Source: JAFASC01 sp034669505 (lineage in GTDB: Bacteria > Pseudomonadota > Alphaproteobacteria > Rhizobiales > Beijerinckiaceae). From it: a DNA stretch of 64,000 nt. Shown in pieces: positions 8,482 through 16,522 of this stretch (position 1 is the stretch's first letter; each line of letters begins with the position of its first letter). The position numbers and the translations under genes are program-made. The DNA lies in contig JAXDNJ010000022.1 in NCBI GenBank assembly GCA_034669505.1, positions 81,726 to 145,725 on the forward strand, written 5' to 3'. The notes below the pieces were generated by a model. The model searched no databases and had not been told where the DNA came from. It was given only the letters and a program-made list of their open reading frames with translations.

Positions 8482-8904
8482 TCAGACGACGCGCCGCTCG
8501 CCCGGGCGATCGACGCCCCACATCTTCTCGAGATTGTAGAATTGGCGAACCTCGGGGCGGAAGATGTGAACAATCACGTCGTTGGCGTCGACGAGCACCC
8601 AATCGCAATGCGGCAAGCCTTCGACGCGCGGCGCCGGCAGGCCGGCTTCCTTGCATGATTTGATCACACGATCGGCGATCGCTCCGACGTGAACGTTGGA
8701 GCGCCCGCTTGCGATGACCATCATGTCCGCGAGGGTGGTTTTGCCGTGCAGGTCGATGGAGACGACGTCTTCGGCTTTCGAATCGTCGAGACTGGCCAGG
8801 ACATTCCGCACGAGTAATCCGGTGTCGAATCCTCTGAACTCGCCAACCGGTGGAAGGGGGACGATACCCGCTTCGGAGAGAACCGCAGGTTCCAGTGCTT
8901 GCAT
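8482..8904 (-). CDS. rsfS: RsfS, ribosomal silencing factor
   Basis: 140 residues. The RsfS/Iojap core begins near residue 30 and contains KAEDVVSIDL, MMVIASGRSNVHVGAIAD and the C-terminal DWVLVDANDVIVHIFRPEVR segment typical of the family. It binds ribosomal protein uL14 and blocks subunit joining in stationary phase or starvation. About 30 N-terminal residues precede the core, so an internal start is possible, but the ATG at 8904 is the best upstream codon. It sits between nadD and rlmH in one transcriptional direction. Confidence 0.95.
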   Translation of the reverse strand: MQALEPAVLSEAGIVPLPPVGEFRGFDTGLLVRNVLASLDDSKAEDVVSIDLHGKTTLADMMVIASGRSNVHVGAIADRVIKSCKEAGLPAPRVEGLPHCDWVLVDANDVIVHIFRPEVRQFYNLEKMWGVDRPGERRVV

Positions 8905-8996
8905 CCTCTTGACGCGGGCACGCCGCCCGCACCCGTGAACATGAGATCGATTCTCCCGCTTTTCAACCGGCTACCGGCCGCCGCCGCAAAACGGCC

Positions 8997-9611
8997 TTAA
9001 CATTCGCGAGGCGTGTGGCCCGCCTGCCGCAACAGCGTCGAGGAAATGTCCACCCGCGGCCCGTGCAGGAAGACGAAGGCCGGCGGCTCGGTTTGCGGCA
9101 GCAGCGCCGCCTCGGCTTCGGACACCCGATGGGCGGCGAGCCAATGCGCGGCCGGGGTGCCGAGCGCCCGCCAGGCTGGACCGGGCCGGTCGATCACCGC
9201 GAACGGAACAAGCTCCGCTATTTGCCGCCAGCGCTGCCAAAGGTGAAGCTGGGCGAGAATGTCCGCCCCCATGATCCAGACGAAGCGCACGCCCGGGCAG
9301 CGCTCTCTGAGGTAGGCGACAGTGTCGTGGGTGTAGCGGGTGCCGATCTCCCCCTCGAGGCCCGTGACGATGATCCGCGGATCGCGGACGATGGCGCGGG
9401 CCGAAGCGATACGCGCGGCAAGCGGCGCCAGGCCGTGCGTTTCCTTGAGCGGATTGCCCGGGCTGACGAGCCACCAGACGCGGTCGAGGCCGATCCGCTT
9501 CAGCGCCAGCTCGCTCGCATGGACGTGGCCGCGGTGCGGCGGATTGAACGATCCGCCGAACAGGCCCACCCGAAGCCCTGGACTATGCGGAGGAAGACGG
9601 GCGATCGGCAT
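8997..9611 (-). CDS. nadD: NadD, nicotinate-nucleotide adenylyltransferase
   Basis: 204 residues from the ATG at 9611; a TTG nine codons upstream is the alternative. The nucleotidyltransferase signature GLFGGSFNPPHRGHVHAS lies near the N-terminus, and the C-terminal ISSTLLR segment resembles the second nucleotidyltransferase motif ISST.(I/L)R. It adenylates nicotinate mononucleotide to deamido-NAD in NAD synthesis. First gene of nadD-rsfS-rlmH here; the proA gene that often precedes it in related genomes is absent and a gene-poor stretch lies upstream instead. Confidence 0.95.
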   Translation of the reverse strand: MPIARLPPHSPGLRVGLFGGSFNPPHRGHVHASELALKRIGLDRVWWLVSPGNPLKETHGLAPLAARIASARAIVRDPRIIVTGLEGEIGTRYTHDTVAYLRERCPGVRFVWIMGADILAQLHLWQRWRQIAELVPFAVIDRPGPAWRALGTPAAHWLAAHRVSEAEAALLPQTEPPAFVFLHGPRVDISSTLLRQAGHTPREC

Positions 9612-10242
9612 CGGCACTCGCTCAACTGGCTGCCGCAAGTTCTGCGAGGCGCAGGAGCGAAGTCAACGAATAGCTCGGCGGTTTGCCGAATTCCTAGTGC
9701 GCGCGCGTCATCGCCGCCGCACGCCAAGGCGCCCTTTTCGTCCAGCACCGGTATTCATTCCACGCCGAAGGTCGATATCCTGCCGCGAGCCTTCTGGTGT
9801 ACCGGTCGTCCAATCCGCCCCTACCGGGCACGTGGCCTGCCATGCCGAAATCCACCGTTTTGTGGCAGCTATCGTGCCTGCGCCGGCCAAGAAACCTCAA
9901 GCTCTCGGCGTCGATCTTTTCGGCGTACGATAGTTCGTTGCAAAGCTTCTCGATGAAATGCCTGTTCGCTTTCCGCATTTTTGTAAATCGCTGTCATGGC
10001 GTTCGCCGCGTCCGACCACGTCGTCTCCTTGGCCGGACTATTGCCGCACTGATCTTCTCAAAAATAGCTGCTCGCCTCCGGCCATATTTCGCAATCTCCG
10101 CACGCACGAATTCCTTTTCTGGTCCCCTTCCGTACGCCGTTTAAGAGCGGCGGATCATCATGTCAGTCTTTCGGCAGATCGAGGCCGAACTCCACGGCCG
10201 TTAGTCGCGAAACCGGCGTTAGAGAGTCTAATGCATGCAGCA
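9612..10242. other. Gene-poor interval of about 630 bases, possible decayed coding remnant
   Basis: No open frame here has a convincing start, ribosome site and protein-like composition. The best minus-strand frame (9694-9978, 94 codons) has an ATG but no Shine-Dalgarno and no recognisable family. Around 10020-10140 a minus-strand frame without a start reads PEKEFVRAEIAKYG, which resembles the C-terminal end of Bug/TctC-type solute receptors. This may be a degraded fragment, but the evidence is weak. Confidence 0.4.
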
Positions 10243-10977
10243 CTATTGAGCGGCGTGTTCGATGTGCAGATAGTCGGGCTCAAACATTCCCGCGTCCTGC
10301 AGCGCCCGCAAGTTTAGAATCCTGCAGGTGCCGCGCTCCCATTCGATCAGGCCTTTGCCGCGCAATTCCTGAACGCTGCGGTTCACGTGAACCGTAGATA
10401 AGCCGGTCGCATCGGCAACCTCGGTCTGCGTGATGGGGCAGCTGAAGGAATTGCCTTTCGTCAATCCGACCGCCTGCAGCTTCCAGAACAGCTCGCAAAG
10501 CAGATGAGCGATCCGGCTATAGGCGTCGCGGCTACCGGTATTGACGATCCACTCGCGGAATATGGCGGCATCGATCAGCGTCTCGCGCCACAGGATGCAG
10601 GCAATCCTGAAATGCTGTTCGAGAAGCTCGTTCAGCGCGTCATGCGAGATGAACGCGACGCGGCTTGGGCTGATCGTCGCCAGCGAGTGGTCCATCTTCT
10701 GGAGAAAAAGGCTCTGCAGGTCGGGTATCTCACCGGCTATGTGGAACGACATGATCTGCCGCTCGCCGTCCGGCAGCATCTTATAGCGGCAGAGGAAACC
10801 CTCGATGAGCAGGCAGGACTGCGCCGGCCGGTCGCCTTGGCGCACGATGTCCTGGTGGGCGCGGATATCGCGAAGCGAGAGCGGCAGGCGCATGACCGCC
10901 TCCTTCTCCTTCTCCTCCAGCGGCGTTCCTTCCGCCTCCAGCTTGCGGATCAGCGGGCTCAACGGCGACTCAGACAT
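10243..10977 (-). CDS. Crp/Fnr-family transcriptional regulator (paralog A)
   Basis: 244 residues from the ATG at 10977, which is followed by a good family N-terminus (MSESPLSPLIRKLE). An N-terminal cNMP-binding-fold beta-roll covers about 20-130, then the dimerisation helix, then a C-terminal winged helix with recognition segment GLSTVHVNRSVQELRGKGL. The phosphate-binding cassette of true cAMP binders (GE.A....R(S/T)A) is missing; the region reads AGEIPDLQSLFLQKMDHSL. No FNR-type N-terminal cysteine cluster is seen. The signal is therefore unknown. It is divergent from an equally long paralog at 11559-12293, so auto- or cross-regulation through the shared upstream region is likely. Confidence 0.88.
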   Translation of the reverse strand: MSESPLSPLIRKLEAEGTPLEEKEKEAVMRLPLSLRDIRAHQDIVRQGDRPAQSCLLIEGFLCRYKMLPDGERQIMSFHIAGEIPDLQSLFLQKMDHSLATISPSRVAFISHDALNELLEQHFRIACILWRETLIDAAIFREWIVNTGSRDAYSRIAHLLCELFWKLQAVGLTKGNSFSCPITQTEVADATGLSTVHVNRSVQELRGKGLIEWERGTCRILNLRALQDAGMFEPDYLHIEHAAQ

Positions 10978-11558
10978 TCCCCTACCTTGCTCCGCCGCCT
11001 CAGACCTGCTTTCGCGCGGCATTTTGCGCCCGCTGACCAGAACCGCCACCCAGCGCTATGGTTGCGCTTATGTTGTGGACATCCGAGGCGGGTGGGCAGA
11101 GATCGTCGGCCCGCGAGCACGCTCCGAGACGCGCTCGCGCCCGTCTATAACATTCGGTACATGCAGGGCGCCGCTCACGGCTTTTTTGGGTTCACCGGGC
11201 TCGTATGCGGGCGGGTCCGCCGGTCTGCCTGGCTGAATTGTGGCGGCGCTTGTGTTTTCGCCGCTTCACGCAGCTTCTCCGCCGTCGAGTCCAAGCCCGA
11301 TTTGATCGCGGATGAAGTGACGTTCATCATGCGTGTCAAGAAATACGGGGTCATTGAGCTGACTTATACGATCCCGGCGGGCGAAATAGTAAGCTAAGTA
11401 TAGGTACTGGCTGCGACTCTCCCCTGTTCAGCTCCACGCAGGAATTGTTAACAACGGGACGAACCTTTGTGATAGGGTGCATGCATCATCGGTCGAAACA
11501 TTCCGGCGCCGATGGCTGAGAGACCCGATTGCGCTCCCGCCCTGATGGGGAGCTTCGC
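10978..11558. other. About 580-base divergent intergenic region between two Crp/Fnr paralogs
   Basis: No convincing gene. It must hold the promoters of both flanking regulators. The right part (about 11390-11490) is the least GC-rich and is the likely promoter zone for the rightward gene. A short frame ending at 11397 (22 codons from an ATG at 11329, containing GVIELTYTIPAGEIVS) has no clear ribosome site and is left uncalled. I could not find a convincing Crp/Fnr half-site palindrome by eye. Confidence 0.4.
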
Positions 11559-12293
11559 ATGTCTCACATTCTCAATCCTCTGCTTCGAAAACTCGAGAGC
11601 CTCGCCCCTCTCTCCAGTGAGGAAAAGGCAGCAATTCTCGGTCTTCCCGTCACGATCCGGCAAATGCGAGCGGATCACGATCTCGTCCGCGAGAGGGATA
11701 AACCTAGTCAGTGCTGCCTCGTACTGGATGGCTGGCTTTGCCGCTATAAAATATTGGAAACCGGCGCGCGCCAGATCTTTTCCTTTCATATCGGCGGCGA
11801 TATTCCCGACCTGCAGAGCCTGCATCTCAAAACGATGGATCACAATCTCGGCACTCTGGTGCAGAGCACCGTCGCCTTTATTCCACACGACAGCGTCCGA
11901 AATCTTGCCAGGAATTTTCCTCGCCTCGGCGATATCTTGTGGCGCGACACTCTCATCGATGCCGCCATCTTTCGCCAATGGATGGTCGGAATGGGGCGCC
12001 GCGACGCTCCGTCTCGCATCGCGCATCTGTTCTGCGAAATGTTCGTGAAAATGCGCGCCGTCGGGCTCACAAACGGAATGAGCTGCGATTTCCCGATCAC
12101 GCAGTCCGTCATTGGCGATGCACTCGGACTCTCTACCGTCCATGTGAACCGTAGTCTGATGGAGTTGCGCGGCCGCGGCCTTGTCTCGCTCGAGAAGCAC
12201 AGGCTTGCCATCCTGAAATGGGAGGAGCTGCAAGAAGAGGGCGGCTTCGATCCGCTCTATCTCCACCTCGATGTGATGGCGGAGGCGGCGTGA
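11559..12293 (+). CDS. Crp/Fnr-family transcriptional regulator (paralog B)
   Basis: 244 residues from the ATG at 11559, which follows GGGGAG. Architecture matches paralog A (10243-10977): beta-roll sensor, dimer helix, winged helix with GLSTVHVNRSLMELRGRGL. The two proteins share long matching blocks (for example IPDLQSL, DTLIDAAIFR/ETLIDAAIFR and the HTH) and are the same length, so they are duplicates that have diverged. Like A it lacks the R(S/T)A phosphate-binding cassette, so a cyclic nucleotide is not the expected ligand. It is followed by 80 non-coding bases and then a convergent gene. Confidence 0.88.
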   Translation: MSHILNPLLRKLESLAPLSSEEKAAILGLPVTIRQMRADHDLVRERDKPSQCCLVLDGWLCRYKILETGARQIFSFHIGGDIPDLQSLHLKTMDHNLGTLVQSTVAFIPHDSVRNLARNFPRLGDILWRDTLIDAAIFRQWMVGMGRRDAPSRIAHLFCEMFVKMRAVGLTNGMSCDFPITQSVIGDALGLSTVHVNRSLMELRGRGLVSLEKHRLAILKWEELQEEGGFDPLYLHLDVMAEAA

Positions 12294-12375
12294 ATCGCAG
12301 GCCTTAGCCCGCCTCGACGATTGTCATTCCGCGGCGCGCTTCAGGCGCGAAGGTAGGCCCGGCCGCAGAGAGAGA

Positions 12376-12864
12376 TCATCCTAAAAGCGTCGTCACGAGC
12401 ATGAGCGTTCCGTAAAGCAAAATGACGAGCAGGTACAAGGCGAGAGCCAGGACGGCCAATTGGAAGCGGTTGTGCTTGATGCGCCGGATCGCATGCAGCT
12501 TCAGCACCTGCTCGGCATATGACGTCAGCAGATCCGCGCGTTGCAGCGCGTTGCGGTAGCTCTGCGGATCGTATTTCGACGCGTCCTTGAGGAAGAACAC
12601 GTCCTCGTGCTCCTCGCCACGCAATTTGGAGGAGACCGGCCCCAAGACGCGCAGGAACAAGAGCAGGACGGTGACAAACAGACAAAACACAATACCGATG
12701 CGCACATTCACCGCGGCGGAGGTGTCGATTTGCCTTATCGCGATGAAGATCGGATTGAACGAGAACGCCGTAGACGCAAGCACGATCTGGGATTTCGTGT
12801 CGTAGGCCCGCACCGTAGCTTGCGCGTCGGCGAAATTGGCCCGTAAAAACTCCAGTTCATGCAT
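12376..12864 (-). CDS. PycTM-like small membrane protein (Pycsar effector-type domain)
   Basis: 162 residues. Three hydrophobic segments are visible at about 27-46, 52-75 and 136-158, with a soluble charged loop of about 60 residues between the second and third. The pattern RAYDTKSQIVLASTAF before the first helix, the central YRNALQRADLLTSYAEQVLKL stretch (split here only for description) and KHNRFQLA before the last helix match what I know of the DUF5706/PycTM membrane effectors of Pycsar anti-phage systems. Those are gated by cCMP or cUMP and disrupt the inner membrane. No pyrimidine cyclase is encoded nearby. The gene starts 36 bases downstream of the stop of a Crp-type gene with an intact cyclic-nucleotide pocket, on the same strand. 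The family call rests on pattern recognition; a general 3-TM protein remains possible. Confidence 0.6.
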   Translation of the reverse strand: MHELEFLRANFADAQATVRAYDTKSQIVLASTAFSFNPIFIAIRQIDTSAAVNVRIGIVFCLFVTVLLLFLRVLGPVSSKLRGEEHEDVFFLKDASKYDPQSYRNALQRADLLTSYAEQVLKLHAIRRIKHNRFQLAVLALALYLLVILLYGTLMLVTTLLG

Positions 12865-12900
12865 CGCGCGGCGCGCCGTCCGCGTTCAGGGCTTTTTTCT

Positions 12901-13632
12901 TCATGTGATCGTGTGTTCTTGCCATTCAGTGGCGGAGGTGGCGTCGAGGGAGCTGATTTCCTTCAAAGCGTCGACATTGAATACGAAGTAGCCGCTCTCC
13001 GCCTTGAGCAAACCCTCGTCGCGCCAATGCGACAGCGTCTTGTTCACCTTCGAGCGGCTCGCGACGATGAGAGCGGCGAGTTCCGCCTGGGTGATGTTTG
13101 CCGGGAGCCGTGCAATCGGCCCGGCCTCCCCGCTAGCGTTGATCAGCTGAAGAAACAAGCGGGCAAGCCGTGTCTCCAACGGAAAAAGCGCGATCGCTTC
13201 GACCTGGTCTGTCAGGACACGCAGCCGCGCACAAAGCGCGCCGAGAAGCGCCTGTGCCAATTTCGGCTGCTGCTCCATCGTCTCGATGAAATGCGTGCGG
13301 GAGATTCGAACGAGGGTTGTCGAGTCGAGCGCCATGGCGTCCGCTGAGCGCGCCCGCCCGTCGAGCATGGCGATTTCTCCGAGAATGGTGCCCGGTCCCT
13401 GGTGCCGCAACGTCATTTCGCGGCCGTCGCTGACGCCGAGAACGATGCGCACGCGGCCCGCGACAACGACATAGAAGCAATCGCCCTTGTCGCCCCTCAG
13501 GAAGATCGTCTCGCCTGCGATATAGTGCCGTTCATGGGCGCTCGAGGCGAGTTTGGCGATGCTGTCTTCGTCGAAACCTGCGAGTAGGTCGATCGTTTTG
13601 AGGCGATTGGCGATTTCACGAACGGATAGCAT
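12901..13632 (-). CDS. Crp-type regulator with intact cyclic-nucleotide-binding cassette
   Basis: 243 residues from the ATG at 13632; an in-frame GTG at 13671 would add 13 residues, and neither has a strong ribosome site. The N-terminal beta-roll contains the full phosphate-binding cassette GEIAMLDGRARSA (residues 85-97), with the Glu and Arg that contact ribose and phosphate in cAMP-binding proteins. The C-terminal winged helix includes ITQAELAALIVASRSKVNKT. This is a Crp-type activator or repressor likely to sense cAMP, cGMP or another cyclic nucleotide. It is the first gene of a likely two-gene unit with the PycTM-like protein. Confidence 0.9.
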   Translation of the reverse strand: MLSVREIANRLKTIDLLAGFDEDSIAKLASSAHERHYIAGETIFLRGDKGDCFYVVVAGRVRIVLGVSDGREMTLRHQGPGTILGEIAMLDGRARSADAMALDSTTLVRISRTHFIETMEQQPKLAQALLGALCARLRVLTDQVEAIALFPLETRLARLFLQLINASGEAGPIARLPANITQAELAALIVASRSKVNKTLSHWRDEGLLKAESGYFVFNVDALKEISSLDATSATEWQEHTIT

Positions 13633-13830
13633 CGGCCCCGAGCCGCTTTGGACTTGCAAAGTCTCTATCACGGGAGCTTAACAGCCGACAGGCCCGTGGC
13701 AGAGCCCGGTGGGGACAAATGCCGGGGCCCATGCTCCATGTGTCCGGGGGAACAGACAAAAGTAGCCGGCGCCCCCCAGAATGAAGTACCGTCGGTGCTA
13801 TTACCGTTCGGTGGAAAACGGAGAACTCCG

Positions 13831-14085
13831 ATGAACACGCTTAAGCTGGCTCTGGTCGCCGCCGGTCTCCTGGCGAGCGCGTCCGCCTTCGCCCAGACCG
13901 CGGGCGGGACCTCCAATACCGGTCCGCAGGGCACCGGCAATTTCGTCGCCGGCAAGCCGGAAGGCTCTGGCAATTTCGTCGCCGGCAAGCCGGAAGGCAG
14001 CGGCAATTTCGTCGCTGGCAAGCCGGAAGGCACTGGCAATCCGGTTGCCGGCAAGCCGGCCACGCCGCCGACGCCCGCCAAGTAG
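13831..14085 (+). CDS. Secreted small protein with tandem 11-residue GKPEG repeats
   Basis: 84 residues. The ATG follows GGAGAA at good spacing. A signal peptide (MNTLKLALVAAGLLASASAF, cleavage after AQ or nearby) is followed by four copies of an 11-residue unit of the form G(T/S)GNFVAGKPE, then a proline-rich tail (PATPPTPAK). It should be exported and largely unstructured. I do not recognise a family. The antisense strand also carries a long open frame with LPATG-like words, which is only the reverse reading of the repeats. A DegQ/HtrA-like protease gene follows 64 bases downstream, separated by a strong hairpin. Confidence 0.75.
   Translation: MNTLKLALVAAGLLASASAFAQTAGGTSNTGPQGTGNFVAGKPEGSGNFVAGKPEGSGNFVAGKPEGTGNPVAGKPATPPTPAK
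13930..14061 (+). repeat. Four tandem 33-bp coding repeats
   Basis: Units at 13930-13962, 13963-13995, 13996-14028 and 14029-14061. The central two are almost identical at DNA level and the last has F to P and E to A changes. Each encodes one 11-residue unit of the small secreted protein. Copy number could vary between strains by slippage. Confidence 0.92.
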
Positions 14086-14105
14086 GCCTAAACAGAAGAC
14101 GAGAC

Positions 14106-14132
14106 GGTAGCGGGGCGCTCAGCCCCGCTACC
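14106..14132. terminator. Strong 11-bp hairpin between the repeat protein and the protease gene
   Basis: GGTAGCGGGGC and GCCCCGCTACC flank a 5-base loop. No T-run follows on either strand, so it may be a partial terminator, an RNase-resistant 3' end for the upstream mRNA, or an attenuator for the protease gene 17 bases further on. Confidence 0.5.
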
Positions 14133-14149
14133 CGGAAAGCGAGACCTTC

Positions 14150-15526
14150 ATGCCCGATTGGCGCGTCCTGATCATCGCTCTGGCCGCCATCTTCTTCCTG
14201 ATGCCGCCGGCCCCGGCGCCGCCCGAACAGGAAGGCTTCGCGGCGCTGGTCAAGCGCGTGTTGCCGAGCGTCGTCAACATCTCGATCAAGGGAAAAGGCC
14301 AGGCCTCGAATACCGGCGAGACCGGCGAAAGCGTCTCCTACGCACCTCACATCGTCGACATCGTCGGTTCCGGCTCGATCGTCGATTCAACCGGTATTAT
14401 CGTTACCAATCGGCACGTCATCGAGAATGCGTACGAGATCATCGTCACGCTTCAGGATGGCACGACCGCCAATGCGCGCCTCCTCGGCAAGGGATTGAGC
14501 TTCGATCTCGCGGTGCTGAAGATCGACGTCGGCCGCTCGCTTCCGGCGATCATGGTCGGTAACAGCGACGACGTTCATGTCGGTGATCGCGTGCTTGCGA
14601 TCGGCAATCCGCTCGGCCTTCAGGGCACGGTGACTTCGGGCATCGTGAGTGCCCTGCATCGCGACCTGAACGGCCCTTATGATGAATTCATCCAGACCGA
14701 TGCCGCGATCAACCACGGCAATTCCGGCGGCCCCCTGTTCAACACGAAGGGCGAGGTCATCGGCATCAACAATCAGATCTTTTCGGATTCTCCTACCAGC
14801 GGCTCGATAGGGCTAGGCTTCGCAATCCCCTCGAACGATGTGCAATTCCTGCTGCAGCAGATCCGCCGCTATGGACGGCCGCATATAGGCTGGCTTGGAT
14901 TGCGGGTTCAAGCAGTCACGCCCGAAATCGGCGATACGCTCGGCGTTCCCAAACGCAAGGGCGCTATCGTCGCCGAAGTGATGTCCGGGAGTCCCGCCGC
15001 CGCAGTGGGCATTCAGGTCGGCGATGTCGTGCAGGGTTTCGCGCATGAAGCGGTCAGCGATTATCGCGAGTTCAATCGCGCCGTCATGATGTCCGTCGGC
15101 AAGACGATGAAAGTCCGCATCTGGCGCAAGGGCCAGACGCAGGTTGTTTCGATGCTGGTCAGGGAATGGCCGCAGGAGGTCTGGGAATCATACAAGAGCG
15201 GCACGTTCAACCAGTCGCTGTTCACCAAGCTTTCCGATTATGGGTTCGAAATTGCGGATCTGAACGATGACCTGAAGGGGAAGTTTAAGCTCGCATCGGA
15301 AACGGCTGGTCCGGTCATCACAAGTGTCGTGGAGGACACGGCTGCGAGCGGAGCCAAGCTTAAGCCGGGCGACGTGATCCTGACGGTTCAAATGGAAGAG
15401 GTGCACTCGCGTGCCGATTTCGAGACCAGGCTGATCCGTTTGTGCGGCGACGGGCAGCGCAACGCGCTTCTCTTTATCAAGGGCGCGACCGGGACGCGCT
15501 GGGTCACGTTGCCGTTGCGACTTTAA
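14150..15526 (+). CDS. DegQ/HtrA-like serine protease with two PDZ domains
   Basis: 458 residues. A single N-terminal hydrophobic segment (about 6-19) acts as an uncleaved anchor or signal. The trypsin-like domain carries the full triad: H89 (TNRHVI), D119 (FDLAVLKI) and S192 (GNSGGP). Two PDZ-like domains follow, at about 245-335 (GWLGLRV... GSPAAAVGIQVGDVV) and about 370-455 (VVEDTAASGAKLKPGDVIL). It is expected to act in periplasmic protein quality control or processing. The linker between protease and N-terminus is short compared with DegP. It may be co-transcribed with the upstream repeat protein, which could be a substrate or partner. Confidence 0.93.
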   Translation: MPDWRVLIIALAAIFFLMPPAPAPPEQEGFAALVKRVLPSVVNISIKGKGQASNTGETGESVSYAPHIVDIVGSGSIVDSTGIIVTNRHVIENAYEIIVTLQDGTTANARLLGKGLSFDLAVLKIDVGRSLPAIMVGNSDDVHVGDRVLAIGNPLGLQGTVTSGIVSALHRDLNGPYDEFIQTDAAINHGNSGGPLFNTKGEVIGINNQIFSDSPTSGSIGLGFAIPSNDVQFLLQQIRRYGRPHIGWLGLRVQAVTPEIGDTLGVPKRKGAIVAEVMSGSPAAAVGIQVGDVVQGFAHEAVSDYREFNRAVMMSVGKTMKVRIWRKGQTQVVSMLVREWPQEVWESYKSGTFNQSLFTKLSDYGFEIADLNDDLKGKFKLASETAGPVITSVVEDTAASGAKLKPGDVILTVQMEEVHSRADFETRLIRLCGDGQRNALLFIKGATGTRWVTLPLRL

Positions 15527-15631
15527 AGCAAAAATATTAGAAACTGGTTTGAGACGCTTTGTACTTGTGGAGTTTTAGACCGGCATTCTGGACGTGAACA
15601 ATTTCATTAGCTGCGATAATGGGAGCCTTCT

Positions 15632-16429
15632 ATGTTACATGCACCAGTCCAGCCGGAGCGGAATATCAGGGGGATGCAAGCCAGCGATTTCACTCCCGTC
15701 GAACCGGACGCTGCCGCGTCCGCCAATCTGCGGCGCGACGCGAGCCGGGCGGTCGAGACTTTGGGGAAAATCGAGCTCTTCCGTTCGCTCACGCCCGAGC
15801 AAATCAAGACCTTGGATTCGCGCTGCATTTGGCGGCGCGCCAAGGCACGCGAATGGATCCTCGATTACCAGGAGGAAAGTACGGAAGTCTTCTTCCTCAC
15901 CTCCGGCATCGTGCGCGTGCTGATCCAGACGGAGGAAGGCCGCGAAACGATCCTGCGCGACATCCAGGCAGGCTCCTCCTTCGGCGAGCTTGCAGCGATC
16001 GACAGCCACAAGCGATCCGCCAGCATTCTGGCGCTCACCGACGCGACGATCGCGCGGATGACCTCCTCGACTTACGTCGAGACGGTTACAAGTCACCCCG
16101 AAGTCGCCAAGCAAGCTCTGATCATGATGACGCGCCACATCCGATCGCTCACCGATCGGGTGCGTGAGTTCACTACGCTTGGCATTCACGACCGGCTCAC
16201 CCGGGAACTCGTGCGCATGTCGCGACCGGACCGCACGGGGGAGAAGCGCGCGATCATCACGCCGCCGCCAACGCACGCGCATTTGGCCGGCCTGATCGGC
16301 ACCCGCCGTGAAACGGTGACCAAGGAATTGCGAGCAATGGTCAAGGCAGGGCTGCTCGAGACCCGGCGCGGCGCGATCGTCCTCATCGATGTGCAGAAGC
16401 TGGTGCAGAACCTTGAGGCCGGAAGGTAA
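15632..16429 (+). CDS. Crp-type regulator with cyclic-nucleotide cassette
   Basis: 265 residues; ATG 15632 preceded by GGGAG. The first 45 residues form an extension ahead of the beta-roll. The cassette FGELAAIDSHKRSA (117-130) has the Glu and the Arg-Ser-Ala of cyclic-nucleotide binders. The C-terminal winged helix includes THAHLAGLIGTRRETVTKEL, close to the CRP recognition helix (TR(Q/E)(E/T)V). It is the fourth Crp/Fnr member in 6.2 kb and belongs to a different subgroup from the two at 10243 and 11559. A 64-residue membrane peptide gene follows 93 bases downstream. Confidence 0.92.
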   Translation: MLHAPVQPERNIRGMQASDFTPVEPDAAASANLRRDASRAVETLGKIELFRSLTPEQIKTLDSRCIWRRAKAREWILDYQEESTEVFFLTSGIVRVLIQTEEGRETILRDIQAGSSFGELAAIDSHKRSASILALTDATIARMTSSTYVETVTSHPEVAKQALIMMTRHIRSLTDRVREFTTLGIHDRLTRELVRMSRPDRTGEKRAIITPPPTHAHLAGLIGTRRETVTKELRAMVKAGLLETRRGAIVLIDVQKLVQNLEAGR

Positions 16430-16522
16430 AGGCTCGCCAGCCCGTGTGAAAACCCACCACTCCCCGTTTTGGGCTGCTCTATACCCTGTTCAGTGCAGTC
16501 ATACCGTATCGGGAGCAAGACA

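Noticed and set aside
10504..11397. 297-codon plus-strand frame opposite and beyond Crp/Fnr paralog A
   Set aside because: Mostly antisense to a clear Crp/Fnr gene. Only its last 22 codons (from ATG 11329) look protein-like and they lack a ribosome site.
13668..14081. Antisense frame with repeated LPATG-like words resembling sortase motifs
   Set aside because: It is the reverse reading of the GKPEG repeats. The plus-strand frame has a signal peptide and ribosome site; the organism type does not use LPXTG sorting.
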